A stretch of DNA of 42,334 nucleotides from Candidatus Shapirobacteria bacterium (lineage in GTDB: Bacteria; Patescibacteriota; Microgenomatia; UBA12405), in assembly GCA_028704885.1 (NCBI GenBank), contig JAQWEN010000001.1, positions 66,838-109,171 on the forward strand. Direction: 5' to 3'. Of this stretch, positions 8,883 through 17,154 are shown one piece after another; position 1 is the first letter of the stretch; each line of letters opens with the position of its first letter. Under the pieces are notes generated by a model. That model did not search any database and was not told the DNA's origin. It was given only the letters and a program-made list of their open reading frames with translations. Made by a program: the position numbers and the translations under genes.

Positions 8883-9803
8883 TTAAACCAAATCGTCAAA
8901 ATCGATAGCGGTAATGGCTTTATTTTTGGCTAAATGATCAATAGCGACAGCAGTATCAGCTAAACTATCTTTGATTTCAGAAAAAGAATTTAGATAATTT
9001 TGAGTAGAGCCAATATAGGTCATAATTAAAACAAGATCGGAAATCATTTTAGTACCAGTGGAGATAGAAATAATAAGATAGGCAAAAATTAAACAATAAA
9101 AAAAGACAGCAGTGTTTTGAAGAGTAAACCATTCAGTAAAATACCAATTAGAAAGACGGGAATAATGACGGCTGAAAGTTTTTTGTTCAAGATCAACATC
9201 ATTATTTTCTTGAAGTTTGGCATAATAACTTTCGGTTTTAGTATTTTGAATGTCCTTAAAATTAACGTAATGTTGAGTGGTGTAGTAATCGATAATATAG
9301 TAAATAATAATGTAGGCAATTTCTAAAACAAAAACCTTAAAATCAACAACAAGAAGGATGATTGGAATAGAAATTAAGGAAATAATACTATCAATTCCCG
9401 GCTGGCGAAAAAGACGAAGAGTCCAGGTGGTAGCATCGGCAAAATTACGAATGGTTTGAATGCTTTCGTGTCTTTCTAATTTAGTTTCAGTCTTAATGTT
9501 ATTGATGAAATAATTGTGAACATCAAAACTAATTTCACTAATACATTCGTCTAATTTGGCAATTGATTTAAGACGAGTAAAATTGTCGACGATTCTGATA
9601 ACAAAAATAATAATAATCGAAAAAAAGATAGTGGAAAAATCGGCTTTAGTTTCGACTAAATTAATGGTTTTGGAAAATAAGTAAACCGTAACTAAAGGAA
9701 AAATAGCTGAGATAAAGCGAACAAAAATCCAAAAAAAGAAAACTGGTTTATTTTGAATAATCTGAAAAATTAATCTGACAACTTGACGGGTTTTCTTGGA
9801 CAT
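8883..9803 (-). CDS. ABC-transporter-type transmembrane domain protein without ATPase domain
   Basis: 306 aa, six-TM exporter-like fold (FVRFISAIFPLVTVYLFSKTINLV..., LADTAVAIDHL); ends before any NBD. Confidence 0.6.
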   Translation of the reverse strand: MSKKTRQVVRLIFQIIQNKPVFFFWIFVRFISAIFPLVTVYLFSKTINLVETKADFSTIFFSIIIIFVIRIVDNFTRLKSIAKLDECISEISFDVHNYFINNIKTETKLERHESIQTIRNFADATTWTLRLFRQPGIDSIISLISIPIILLVVDFKVFVLEIAYIIIYYIIDYYTTQHYVNFKDIQNTKTESYYAKLQENNDVDLEQKTFSRHYSRLSNWYFTEWFTLQNTAVFFYCLIFAYLIISISTGTKMISDLVLIMTYIGSTQNYLNSFSEIKDSLADTAVAIDHLAKNKAITAIDFDDLV

Positions 9804-9848
9804 TATATTAATAATAGATTAAAAATTTCCAATTACCAATTTCTGATT

Positions 9849-9902
9849 AAAACCTCTCAGTCCCAATAAATCGGGACAGCTCCCCTTAATGAAAGGGAAC
9901 AG
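9849..9902 (+). repeat. Family-1 bipartite palindromic element, copy A
   Basis: aaacctctcaGTCCCaataaatcGGGACagctcCCCTTaatgaAAGGGaacag. Confidence 0.75.
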
Positions 9903-9923
9903 TTCAATGATAAAATTGTGAGT

Positions 9924-10874
9924 ATGGATGAAAATATTAAATACGATTGTGTGATTATTGGTTCAGGACCGGCTGGATTGACAGCGGCAATTTATAACGC
10001 CAGAGCCGATATAAAAACAATCGTGATTGCAGGGAATCAACCCGGAGGACAACTGACAATCACGCCAATGGTCGATAATTACCCTGGATTTCCAAATGGA
10101 GTTGGTGGATTTAAATTAATGATGGATATTCAAAATCAAGTCAAAAATTTTGGGGTAGAAATCAAGTCTGGATTGGTGAAGTCTATCAGTTTATCAGATG
10201 ATCAGTCTTTCAAATCTTTTAATGTTCAGTTGGAAAGCGGTGAATTTTTGGAGACAAAATCGGTAATAGTAGCGACTGGAGCGGCAGTTAAGTGGTTAGA
10301 ATTACCAAAAGAAAAAGAATTAATTGGACATGGAATTAGTAGTTGTGCCACTTGTGATGGAATGTTTTTTAGAGATAAAACAGTCGCCGTGGTAGGAGGC
10401 GGAGATACGGCTTGCGAGGATGCGGTGTTTTTATCGAAATTTACAAAGAAAGTTTATATGATTCACCGAAGAGAAGAATTTAGGGCCAGTATGGCGGAAC
10501 AGAAAAAAGTATTGGAAAATTCAAAAATAGAAATATTATGGAATAGTGAAGTAAAAGAACTAAGTGGGGTAGAAAAATTAGAATCGGTTATTATTCTTAA
10601 TAATAAAACCGGAGAAGAAAAAATATTGGAATTGGATGGATTGTTTGTAGCAATTGGATATTCTCCAGCAACAAAATTTTTGGGAGGATTGGTTGAATTA
10701 AGAGAAACCGGACAAATAATTACCGGTAAAAATGAAAAATTGGCGACAATGACAAATATGGAAGGAATTTTTGCGGCGGGAGATTGTGTAAACGAAAATC
10801 ATCGACAGGCAATCATTGCGGCTGGAGAAGGCTGTCGAGCGGCTTTGGAAGCACAAAGATGGTTGAGAGATTAA
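9924..10874 (+). CDS. trxB: Thioredoxin reductase
   Basis: GSGPAGLTAAIYNARA, CATCDGMFF redox motif, GGGDTACEDA, GIFAAGDC. Start at ATG 9924 preferred (-10 TAAAAT 9911-9916); track start is GTG 9918. Confidence 0.95.
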   Translation: MDENIKYDCVIIGSGPAGLTAAIYNARADIKTIVIAGNQPGGQLTITPMVDNYPGFPNGVGGFKLMMDIQNQVKNFGVEIKSGLVKSISLSDDQSFKSFNVQLESGEFLETKSVIVATGAAVKWLELPKEKELIGHGISSCATCDGMFFRDKTVAVVGGGDTACEDAVFLSKFTKKVYMIHRREEFRASMAEQKKVLENSKIEILWNSEVKELSGVEKLESVIILNNKTGEEKILELDGLFVAIGYSPATKFLGGLVELRETGQIITGKNEKLATMTNMEGIFAAGDCVNENHRQAIIAAGEGCRAALEAQRWLRD

Positions 10875-10927
10875 ATCCTCCCTCCCCGATGTTCATCGGG
10901 GTATCTCCCCTTAACAAAGGGAGAAGT
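10875..10927 (+). repeat. Family-1 element, copy B
   Basis: CCCCGAT-gttc-ATCGGGG then CTCCCCTT-aac-AAAGGGAG. Confidence 0.8.
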
Positions 10928-10929
10928 CT

Positions 10930-12129
10930 TTAAAAATTGAAAATTAGATTTTTAATTTTGGAAACAAATTTTTCAGTGGAAAAATCGGCAGCACGAGAAA
11001 TGCAGTCTTTGGGATTAATTTTTGATTTTTGAAGTTTTTGGATGGCTGAGGCACAAGAATCAGCTGTTAATTCATCAAAAAAGATACCAGTTTTACCTTC
11101 AATAACAGTTTCGGTGGTTCCCCCGCTTTTATAAGCAACAACAGGACAACCATAGGCCATGGATTCAACAGGAACAATGCCAAAATCTTCATTATCGGAA
11201 CAAAAAATAAAGGCTTGGGCATTAGAATAAAGTTTGGCTTTTTCGTCTTGACTAATTTCACCTAAAAATTCAATAGTAGAACCAGCCATAGCTTTTAATT
11301 CTTCGGCAAAATTGGCAAAATCACGGCCAAAAATTTTGAGTTTTAGACCTAATTGATTACAAGCTTGAATGGCAATGTCGTAGCGTTTAGCACGAGCGAG
11401 GCGACCACCAGCAAGAAAGTAGTTTTCAGATTTCAGTTTGTCAGATGTCAGATTTTGGGAATTTTTACGAGGGAGGTCGATAGGTGGATTAATAATGATG
11501 GCGTCGCGATTATAGAATTTTTTGATACGATCGGCGGTAGTTTGAGAATTGGCAATAAATTGGTCGACATTTTGGGCTGATTTAAAATCGACTAGTCTTA
11601 AAAAGTGATTTAAAACCTGAATTAGAGTGTAAATAATTTTATTTTTAGTAAAATTTCTGGCAGTAGGAAGACCATAAAGATAACGAGGAGGAGTATGACA
11701 ATAACAAATTAATTTGGCATTTTTTTTGTTGATTAGATTAGGGAAATAAGCACCGGTAGCCGAAGTGATAATAATGTCGAAATCAGAGAAATCAAAGGAT
11801 TTAAAAGCTAATGGGGATAAAAGACGAAGAGGGCTGATAATTTTATTGGCAAAAGGAATGTATTGAAAAAAACTTTGATGAATTCGATTTTTCCATTTTT
11901 TTTCTAAACGATCGCGATGAGGACCGAGAAATTCTGGTTTATAAAGAGTGGTGTAAATTGGAGCATTGGGAAAAATTTCAGATAAAGTTTCGAGAACAGA
12001 CTCTGCCCCGCCAAATTCTTTGATGTAGTCTTGGACAATAGCGATTTTAGGAACAAAACCCACCCCTAACCCCTCCCTTGACAAGGAGGGGCCATTAGAA
12101 AAGTGATGTTTGGTTAGATTTGATTTCAT
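10930..12129 (-). CDS. GT4-type glycosyltransferase
   Basis: KIAIVQDYIKEFGGAESVLETLSEIFP..., EDFGIVPVESMAYGCPVVAYKSGGTTETV. True start uncertain; a GTG at 12063 inside a repeat or ATG 12129. Confidence 0.85.
   Translation of the reverse strand: MKSNLTKHHFSNGPSLSREGLGVGFVPKIAIVQDYIKEFGGAESVLETLSEIFPNAPIYTTLYKPEFLGPHRDRLEKKWKNRIHQSFFQYIPFANKIISPLRLLSPLAFKSFDFSDFDIIITSATGAYFPNLINKKNAKLICYCHTPPRYLYGLPTARNFTKNKIIYTLIQVLNHFLRLVDFKSAQNVDQFIANSQTTADRIKKFYNRDAIIINPPIDLPRKNSQNLTSDKLKSENYFLAGGRLARAKRYDIAIQACNQLGLKLKIFGRDFANFAEELKAMAGSTIEFLGEISQDEKAKLYSNAQAFIFCSDNEDFGIVPVESMAYGCPVVAYKSGGTTETVIEGKTGIFFDELTADSCASAIQKLQKSKINPKDCISRAADFSTEKFVSKIKNLIFNF
11425..11457 (+). repeat. Family-3 repeat inside the GT4 gene
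   Basis: ttcagatttcagtttgtcagatgtcagattttgg; encodes SQNLTSDKLKSEN in-frame. Confidence 0.65.
12055..12093 (+). repeat. Family-1 element, copy C (short form)
   Basis: aaaacccacccctaaCCCCTCCCTTGACAAGGAGGGG. Confidence 0.8.
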
Positions 12130-13033
12130 TGTTAATTTTAACTTGTTTTGGGTTTTGTTTTTCGACTCGCTGAACTAAGGATTTAAAATTGAAAGTTTTA
12201 AAAAGGGAAATCAAGTTTAAAAATGAATCCTGATTAAATTTTGATTGAGAAAGTTTAAAATCAAGAGGGATATTACTGACTAATGTAGCTAATTTTTTGG
12301 AAAGATAGGCATTATCTTTACTGGCTTCTAATTTTTCTTTGATTGATGGTTTAATTTGATCTAAATTTTTATAAATATTATCTAAATTATGATATTCAGA
12401 AAGTAGATCGATGGCAACCTTAGGACCAATGCCAGCCACGCCGGGATAATTATCAGACATATCCCCCATTAGAGCTTTTAAATCGACAACTTGGGTTGGA
12501 AGAACGCCTAATTTTTCTTGAACATCAATTGGGTTAAATATTTTAGTTTCAGAAAGACCACGAACCGGAACAAAAAGAGAAACTTTATTATCAACAAGCT
12601 GCATTAAATCTTTATCACCGGTAATAATAACGACTTCGGTAATCATTTTTCTTTTATGTTTATTTATTTTTTTTAGAGCTTTGGCCGTAATAGTGGCAAT
12701 TAAGTCATCGGCTTCAAAACCACCCATGGAAAAAGTGGCTATTTTAGCCTCTTCTAAGGTTGATTTTAAAAGTGGTAATTGGGAAATTAAATCAGTATCG
12801 GCCGGTTTACGTTTAGCCCGATAACCTAAAAATTCGTGATTTCGAAAATTGGGACCAGGAGAATCGAGACAGACAGTTAAATATTTAGGCTTAAGGATAT
12901 TGATGGCAGTGAGAAGCATTGAATAAAAACCATAAAGAGCATTAACTGGTTGACCATTAGAAGTTAATGGCGGAATGGAATGGTAGGCACGATGGATGAT
13001 GGCATGGCCGTCGATAATAACAAGTTTAGACAT
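12095..13033 (-). CDS. Stand-alone 5'-3' exonuclease (PolA N-terminal/flap endonuclease family)
   Basis: MSKLVIIDGHAIIHRAYHS..., GFEADDLIATI, VIITGDKDLMQLV, GDMSDNYPGVAGIGPKVA. Start at ATG 13033 preferred over the track GTG start inside a repeat. Confidence 0.9.
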   Translation of the reverse strand: MSKLVIIDGHAIIHRAYHSIPPLTSNGQPVNALYGFYSMLLTAINILKPKYLTVCLDSPGPNFRNHEFLGYRAKRKPADTDLISQLPLLKSTLEEAKIATFSMGGFEADDLIATITAKALKKINKHKRKMITEVVIITGDKDLMQLVDNKVSLFVPVRGLSETKIFNPIDVQEKLGVLPTQVVDLKALMGDMSDNYPGVAGIGPKVAIDLLSEYHNLDNIYKNLDQIKPSIKEKLEASKDNAYLSKKLATLVSNIPLDFKLSQSKFNQDSFLNLISLFKTFNFKSLVQRVEKQNPKQVKINNEIKSNQTSLF

Positions 13034-13051
13034 GAGATAGTTTATCAAAAC

Positions 13052-13088
13052 AAAACCCACCCTACCCTCCCTTGAAAAGGGAGGGTTT
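13052..13088 (+). repeat. Family-1 element, copy D (short form)
   Basis: aaaacccaccctaCCCTCCCTTgaaAAGGGAGGGttt. Confidence 0.85.
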
Positions 13089-13131
13089 AATTTTGTTTTA
13101 AAAATGGGTTGTTTGCTGATAGAATTAAAAG

Positions 13132-14049
13132 ATGGAGCAGCACGCTATTCCGCAACAGATATCATCCTACGAATTTAAACTCGTGGGAGATATGACTTTG
13201 AAACAATTTTTAAAGGCGGCAGCAGGAATAATTTTGGCAATTTTAATAAATTCGACCAAGTTAATGGTTATAGTTAAATGGCCATTAATGCTTTTGTTTG
13301 GCGGCGGCGGATTATTACTAGCATTTGTACCTTTCGAAGATAGACCGTTGGAATCTTGGATAATTTCTTTTATAAAAGCTATTTATTCACCAACAATTTT
13401 TATATATAAAAGAAAAGCTAATAAAAATTGGCTGGATTTGGATTTGACTAAAAATACAAAACAAAGTGAAGAAGATATTGTAGTTGGAAAAACTAGATCG
13501 CCACTTTTGGGAAATAAAATAAAAGATAGTATAAGTGTAATTGGGGCAAAGGGAATTAATGTTGAGAAAAAAGAAGAAAATATTCAGCCAATAGAACAAG
13601 TTCAGAATGAAAAAACCCTCCATCCTGTGGACACCTCCCTTGACAGGGCGGCTGTTCAAAAAGAAAAAGTTGAGGAGAAAACAGAAGATTGGAGAGATCA
13701 AAAGGTGGATTTAAATTTAAAAACTGAGAAATTGGGGGCAACTGGAAAAGTTATTTTTGGAGCAATTCCTATGCCTGACATTCCAGAAATACCAAACGTA
13801 GTAGTCGGAATGGCAACAAATATTGAGGGAAAAATAGTTGATGGAGTTATTGTGGAAATTCAGGATGAAAACGGAAATCCTTCAAGAGTTTTGAAAACAA
13901 ATTCTTTGGGTCAGTTTAAAACTACCACTCCGTTGGCCGACGGTAGATACCTGATAATTGCAGAAAAAGATGGTTATAATTTTGATAGAGTTAACATAGA
14001 TTTAAAAGGACAAATAGTTCAACCGGTTAAAATAATTGCTAACAGTTAA
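13132..14049 (+). CDS. PrgI-family T4SS inner-membrane protein fused to a C-terminal carboxypeptidase-regulatory-like beta domain
   Basis: QQISSYEFKLVGDMTLKQFLKAAAGIILA (PrgI-like) and GKIVDGVIVEIQDENGNPSRVLKTNSLGQFKTTTPLADGRYLIIAEKDGY. Confidence 0.75.
   Translation: MEQHAIPQQISSYEFKLVGDMTLKQFLKAAAGIILAILINSTKLMVIVKWPLMLLFGGGGLLLAFVPFEDRPLESWIISFIKAIYSPTIFIYKRKANKNWLDLDLTKNTKQSEEDIVVGKTRSPLLGNKIKDSISVIGAKGINVEKKEENIQPIEQVQNEKTLHPVDTSLDRAAVQKEKVEEKTEDWRDQKVDLNLKTEKLGATGKVIFGAIPMPDIPEIPNVVVGMATNIEGKIVDGVIVEIQDENGNPSRVLKTNSLGQFKTTTPLADGRYLIIAEKDGYNFDRVNIDLKGQIVQPVKIIANS
13611..13654 (+). repeat. Family-1 element, copy E (intragenic, in-frame)
   Basis: aaaaaccctccatcctgtggacacctcccttgacagggcgg; encodes KTLHPVDTSLDRAA. 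Confidence 0.7.
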
Positions 14050-14056
14050 AAATAAA

Positions 14057-14764
14057 ATGCCAATAGATCCATTAAAAATTGCTATTAAAGGAAGTACTCA
14101 AGAACATCTACCTATAGAAGATGTAAAAGATGGGATTGTAATGATGAAAGACGGATCATGTTCAGTGGTTTTGAGTGTATCTTCGGTTAATTTTGACTTA
14201 TTGTCGGAGCAGGAACAATCAGCTTTAGTTTTTGCTTATGGTGGAATTTTGAATTCTTTAAACTTTCCGATTCAAATTATTATTCAATCACATGCTAAAG
14301 ATGTAAGTTCTTATTTGAAGAATTTGGAGAACATGCAAGAAAAACAGGTTAACCCCCAACTTAAAGAAAGAATTAAACAATATCGAAAATTTATAGAAGA
14401 AACCGTTAAAAAGAATGATGTATTATCTAAATCTTTTTATATTGCGATTAGTTTTTCGGTTTTAGAATTGGGAATTAAAAGTGGTGGAGTTAAAGGAGCA
14501 ATGATGTTTTTGCCAAAGAATAAAAAACAAGAATTACCTTTTACTAAAGAATATATTTTAGAAAAAGCTAAGGCTAATTTGGAACCAAAAAGAGATCATT
14601 TGATCCGATTATTTTCAAGATTAGGTTTGGAAATAAAACCATTAACAAATAAGGAATTAATTGATCTTTTTTATAGAACTTATAACGAAGAAACGGCTAT
14701 CAACCAAAAAATTCAAAATGTAAATTATCAAGCACCTGTAGTGGCAGGAGAACAATTAAAATGA
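14057..14764 (+). CDS. TraC/VirB4 N-terminal-like T4SS component
   Basis: MPIDPLKIAIKGSTQEHLPIEDVKDGIVMMKDGSCSVVLSVSSVNFDLLSEQEQ; stop overlaps the VirB4 start (ATGA). Confidence 0.75.
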   Translation: MPIDPLKIAIKGSTQEHLPIEDVKDGIVMMKDGSCSVVLSVSSVNFDLLSEQEQSALVFAYGGILNSLNFPIQIIIQSHAKDVSSYLKNLENMQEKQVNPQLKERIKQYRKFIEETVKKNDVLSKSFYIAISFSVLELGIKSGGVKGAMMFLPKNKKQELPFTKEYILEKAKANLEPKRDHLIRLFSRLGLEIKPLTNKELIDLFYRTYNEETAINQKIQNVNYQAPVVAGEQLK

Positions 14765-17136
14765 AATTATTTAATAAAAAAACGCCAGTAGTAAATAATC
14801 CAACACCTGTTGATCCAAATAAAAGGGATTTTACGGCTGGATTAGTAACAACTAAAGATATTATCGCTCCATCTTCTTTAGAAGTTGATTTTAACCATAT
14901 TAGAATTGACAATAAATATTATCGAACCTTGTTTGTGGCAGCTTATCCAAGATTTGTAGGAATTAATTGGTTATCATCTTTGATTAATTTTGATTCTTCT
15001 TTAAATATTTCAATGTTCGTCTACCCAACTGATGGAAAAGAAGTTTTAGACGATCTCCGCCGAAAAATTACAGAGATGGAAGCGGAACTTAGTACAGATA
15101 TTCAAAGGGGTAGATTGGTCAATCCAGGAACTCAAGCAAAATTAGAAGATGCATTAAATTTACAAGCCAATTTGGTTAAAGGAGAAGAAAGATTTTTTCA
15201 ATTTGGACTTTATATTACAATAACTGCTGATACGGTGGCGGAATTGGATAGAACTAATAAAAATTTAGAAGCAGCTTTGGGATCACTTTTAATTGTGAGT
15301 AAAAGAGCCACTTTACAAATGGAAGATGGTTTTGTAACGACATTGCCGATTTGCCAAGATAAATTGTCAATTAGTAGAAATATGGATACGACATCTTTGG
15401 CAACAACTTTTCCGTTTGTATCTTCTGATTTGTCCGATGATAGGGGTATTATGTATGGAATCAATATGCATAATGGATCTTTGGTAATTTTTGATAGATT
15501 TTCAATGCCAAATTATAATTCGGTGGTTTTTGCAACTGCCGGGGCTGGTAAATCTTATTTAATTAAATTGGAAGTACTCCGATCGTTGATGATGGGGACA
15601 GAGATTATAGTAATTGATCCAGAAAATGAATATAGAGAATTATGTGTGAACTCTGGCGGACAATATATTGCCTTTGGTTATGGAGAAGGTTCAAAAATTA
15701 ATCCATTTGACTTAACCTTAGCCGAAGAAGCAGGTGAAAATGGTTTGAATACTAAAATTTTGTCACTGCATAAATTATTAAAGGTAATGTTGGGAGAAAT
15801 GGATCCGATTGAAGAATCAATTATGGATAGAGCGATGATGGATACCTATAAAATGAAAGGAATTACTCCGGATCCAACCACCCAAGACAAAGAGCCACCA
15901 TTAATTGAAGATTTATATAAATCATTAATTGGAATGGAGGATGAAAAAGCAAAAAGCTTGGCGGCTAGGTTGGAAAAGTATATTAAAGGATCTTTTTCAG
16001 GAATTTTTAATCAAAAAACTACGGTTCAATTGAATAATAAATTTGTAGTTTTTGGAATTAAAAATCTAGAAGATGTGTTACGACCAGTAGCAATGCAAAT
16101 TATTTTGGATTACATCTGGACAGTGGTTAAGAAAACATTAAAAAAGAGAATATTAGTGGTCGATGAAGCTTGGTATTTGATGCAACATGATGATTCGGCA
16201 GAATTTTTGAGAGGAATTGTTAAAAGAGGAAGAAAATATTACTTAGGAGTAACTACAATCACTCAAGATGTTGATGATTTCTTGGAAACTGCTTATGGAA
16301 AAGAAATTGTTACAAACAGTTCAATTCAAATTCTTTTAAAACAACATAGTGCAGCTATTGACCAAATTGGAGAAGTATTTTATTTGAGTCAGGGAGAAAA
16401 ACAATTATTATTGTCAGCAAACAAGGGTGAAGGTATCTTCTTTGCCGGACAAAATCATGTAGCGATAAAAGTAATTGCTTCAGAAGATGAACACAATTTA
16501 ATTACTTCAAATCCGGAAGATGTACTAAGAAAACAAAATATTTTGAATAATTCAAAACCAGATAATGGGTTTAAGGCACCAATAAAACCGATTCAAAATC
16601 CCTCAGTTTTTAAACCCACCCTATCCTCTCCCTTTCCACCAAAGGTGGACGAGGAAAATGGAGGGCTTCAAAGCCTACCCAAAACTCCCATTGAGGAGAT
16701 TAAAAAACCTGAATTTACACCGAAAATTAATATTCCAGAAATAAAAACTGTAGAAATTGAAAATAAAATATCAGAACCAATAAAAATAACCGAAGAAGTG
16801 AAGACACAAACTCAACCGGAAATAAAAAATGAGTCTGTTTTATTTAAAAAGCCAGAAGTGGTGGTTATACAAAACCCCTCAGTCCCAACTGGTGTTGGGA
16901 CAGCTCTCCTTAATAAAAGGGAGCCTTTAAAATTAGAAATAAATAAATCAGTTGAAATTAAAGTGGAAGAAGTTAAAAATGAGATTAAAAGGCCAATCTT
17001 TATTAAAAACGAAGAAGAACATATTCCCCAACCACCTCAATTAAACAAGAATCCTCAACCTATTTTTGAAACTAAAAAACCAGACGATCCTAATAAAATG
17101 GATTACGATAAGTTGTTTGGCGACGGAATAGTATAA
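14761..17136 (+). CDS. virB4: VirB4-family T4SS ATPase
   Basis: Walker A FATAGAGKSYLIKLEVLRS, IIVIDPENEYRELC, Walker B RILVVDEAWYLMQ; SD-like AGGAG upstream. Confidence 0.92.
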   Translation: MKLFNKKTPVVNNPTPVDPNKRDFTAGLVTTKDIIAPSSLEVDFNHIRIDNKYYRTLFVAAYPRFVGINWLSSLINFDSSLNISMFVYPTDGKEVLDDLRRKITEMEAELSTDIQRGRLVNPGTQAKLEDALNLQANLVKGEERFFQFGLYITITADTVAELDRTNKNLEAALGSLLIVSKRATLQMEDGFVTTLPICQDKLSISRNMDTTSLATTFPFVSSDLSDDRGIMYGINMHNGSLVIFDRFSMPNYNSVVFATAGAGKSYLIKLEVLRSLMMGTEIIVIDPENEYRELCVNSGGQYIAFGYGEGSKINPFDLTLAEEAGENGLNTKILSLHKLLKVMLGEMDPIEESIMDRAMMDTYKMKGITPDPTTQDKEPPLIEDLYKSLIGMEDEKAKSLAARLEKYIKGSFSGIFNQKTTVQLNNKFVVFGIKNLEDVLRPVAMQIILDYIWTVVKKTLKKRILVVDEAWYLMQHDDSAEFLRGIVKRGRKYYLGVTTITQDVDDFLETAYGKEIVTNSSIQILLKQHSAAIDQIGEVFYLSQGEKQLLLSANKGEGIFFAGQNHVAIKVIASEDEHNLITSNPEDVLRKQNILNNSKPDNGFKAPIKPIQNPSVFKPTLSSPFPPKVDEENGGLQSLPKTPIEEIKKPEFTPKINIPEIKTVEIENKISEPIKITEEVKTQTQPEIKNESVLFKKPEVVVIQNPSVPTGVGTALLNKREPLKLEINKSVEIKVEEVKNEIKRPIFIKNEEEHIPQPPQLNKNPQPIFETKKPDDPNKMDYDKLFGDGIV
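16594..16674 (+). repeat. Family-1 element, copy F (degenerate, possibly nested; intragenic)
   Basis: caaaatccctcagt + tttaaacccaccctatcctctcccttTCCACCaaaGGTGGAcgaggaaaatggaggg. Confidence 0.6.
16871..16927 (+). repeat. Family-1 element, copy G (intragenic, in-frame)
   Basis: aaaacccctcaGTCCCAAC-tggt-GTTGGGACagctctccttaataaaagggag; encodes QNPSVPTGVGTALLNKREP. Confidence 0.8.
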
Positions 17137-17154
17137 GATTGATATAATTTAATA

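Noticed and set aside
8883-9803. Disrupted ABC transporter pseudogene because the ATPase domain is missing
   Set aside because: The ORF ends with a normal stop and no NBD remnant is visible downstream; it may be a genuine TMD-only protein, so not called a pseudogene.
10189-10222. Family-3-like TCAGTTTATCAGATGATCAG inside trxB
   Set aside because: Only weakly repetitive; the encoded KSISLSDDQSFKSFNV could be ordinary linker sequence, so not counted as a copy.
13387-13741. Antisense ORFs of 61-104 aa in the track (also 2043-2228, 3305-3574, 29259-29549, 31574-31909, 35866-36165, 39558-39833, 40551-41081)
   Set aside because: They lie opposite strongly supported coding genes, have low-complexity composition and no recognisable domains or start context; treated as spurious.
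14036-14056. Longer N-terminal starts proposed by the track for several genes (14036, 7992-8044 overlap, 13060, 22392, 33749, 38140)
   Set aside because: They extend into upstream genes or palindromic repeats using alternative start codons; internal ATGs with a -10 box or conserved N-terminus fit better.
14762-14764. UGA recoding (genetic code 25) known in some CPR lineages
   Set aside because: TGA is used as a stop (e.g. 14762-14764) and the conserved genes here read without in-frame TGA, so standard code 11 is sufficient.
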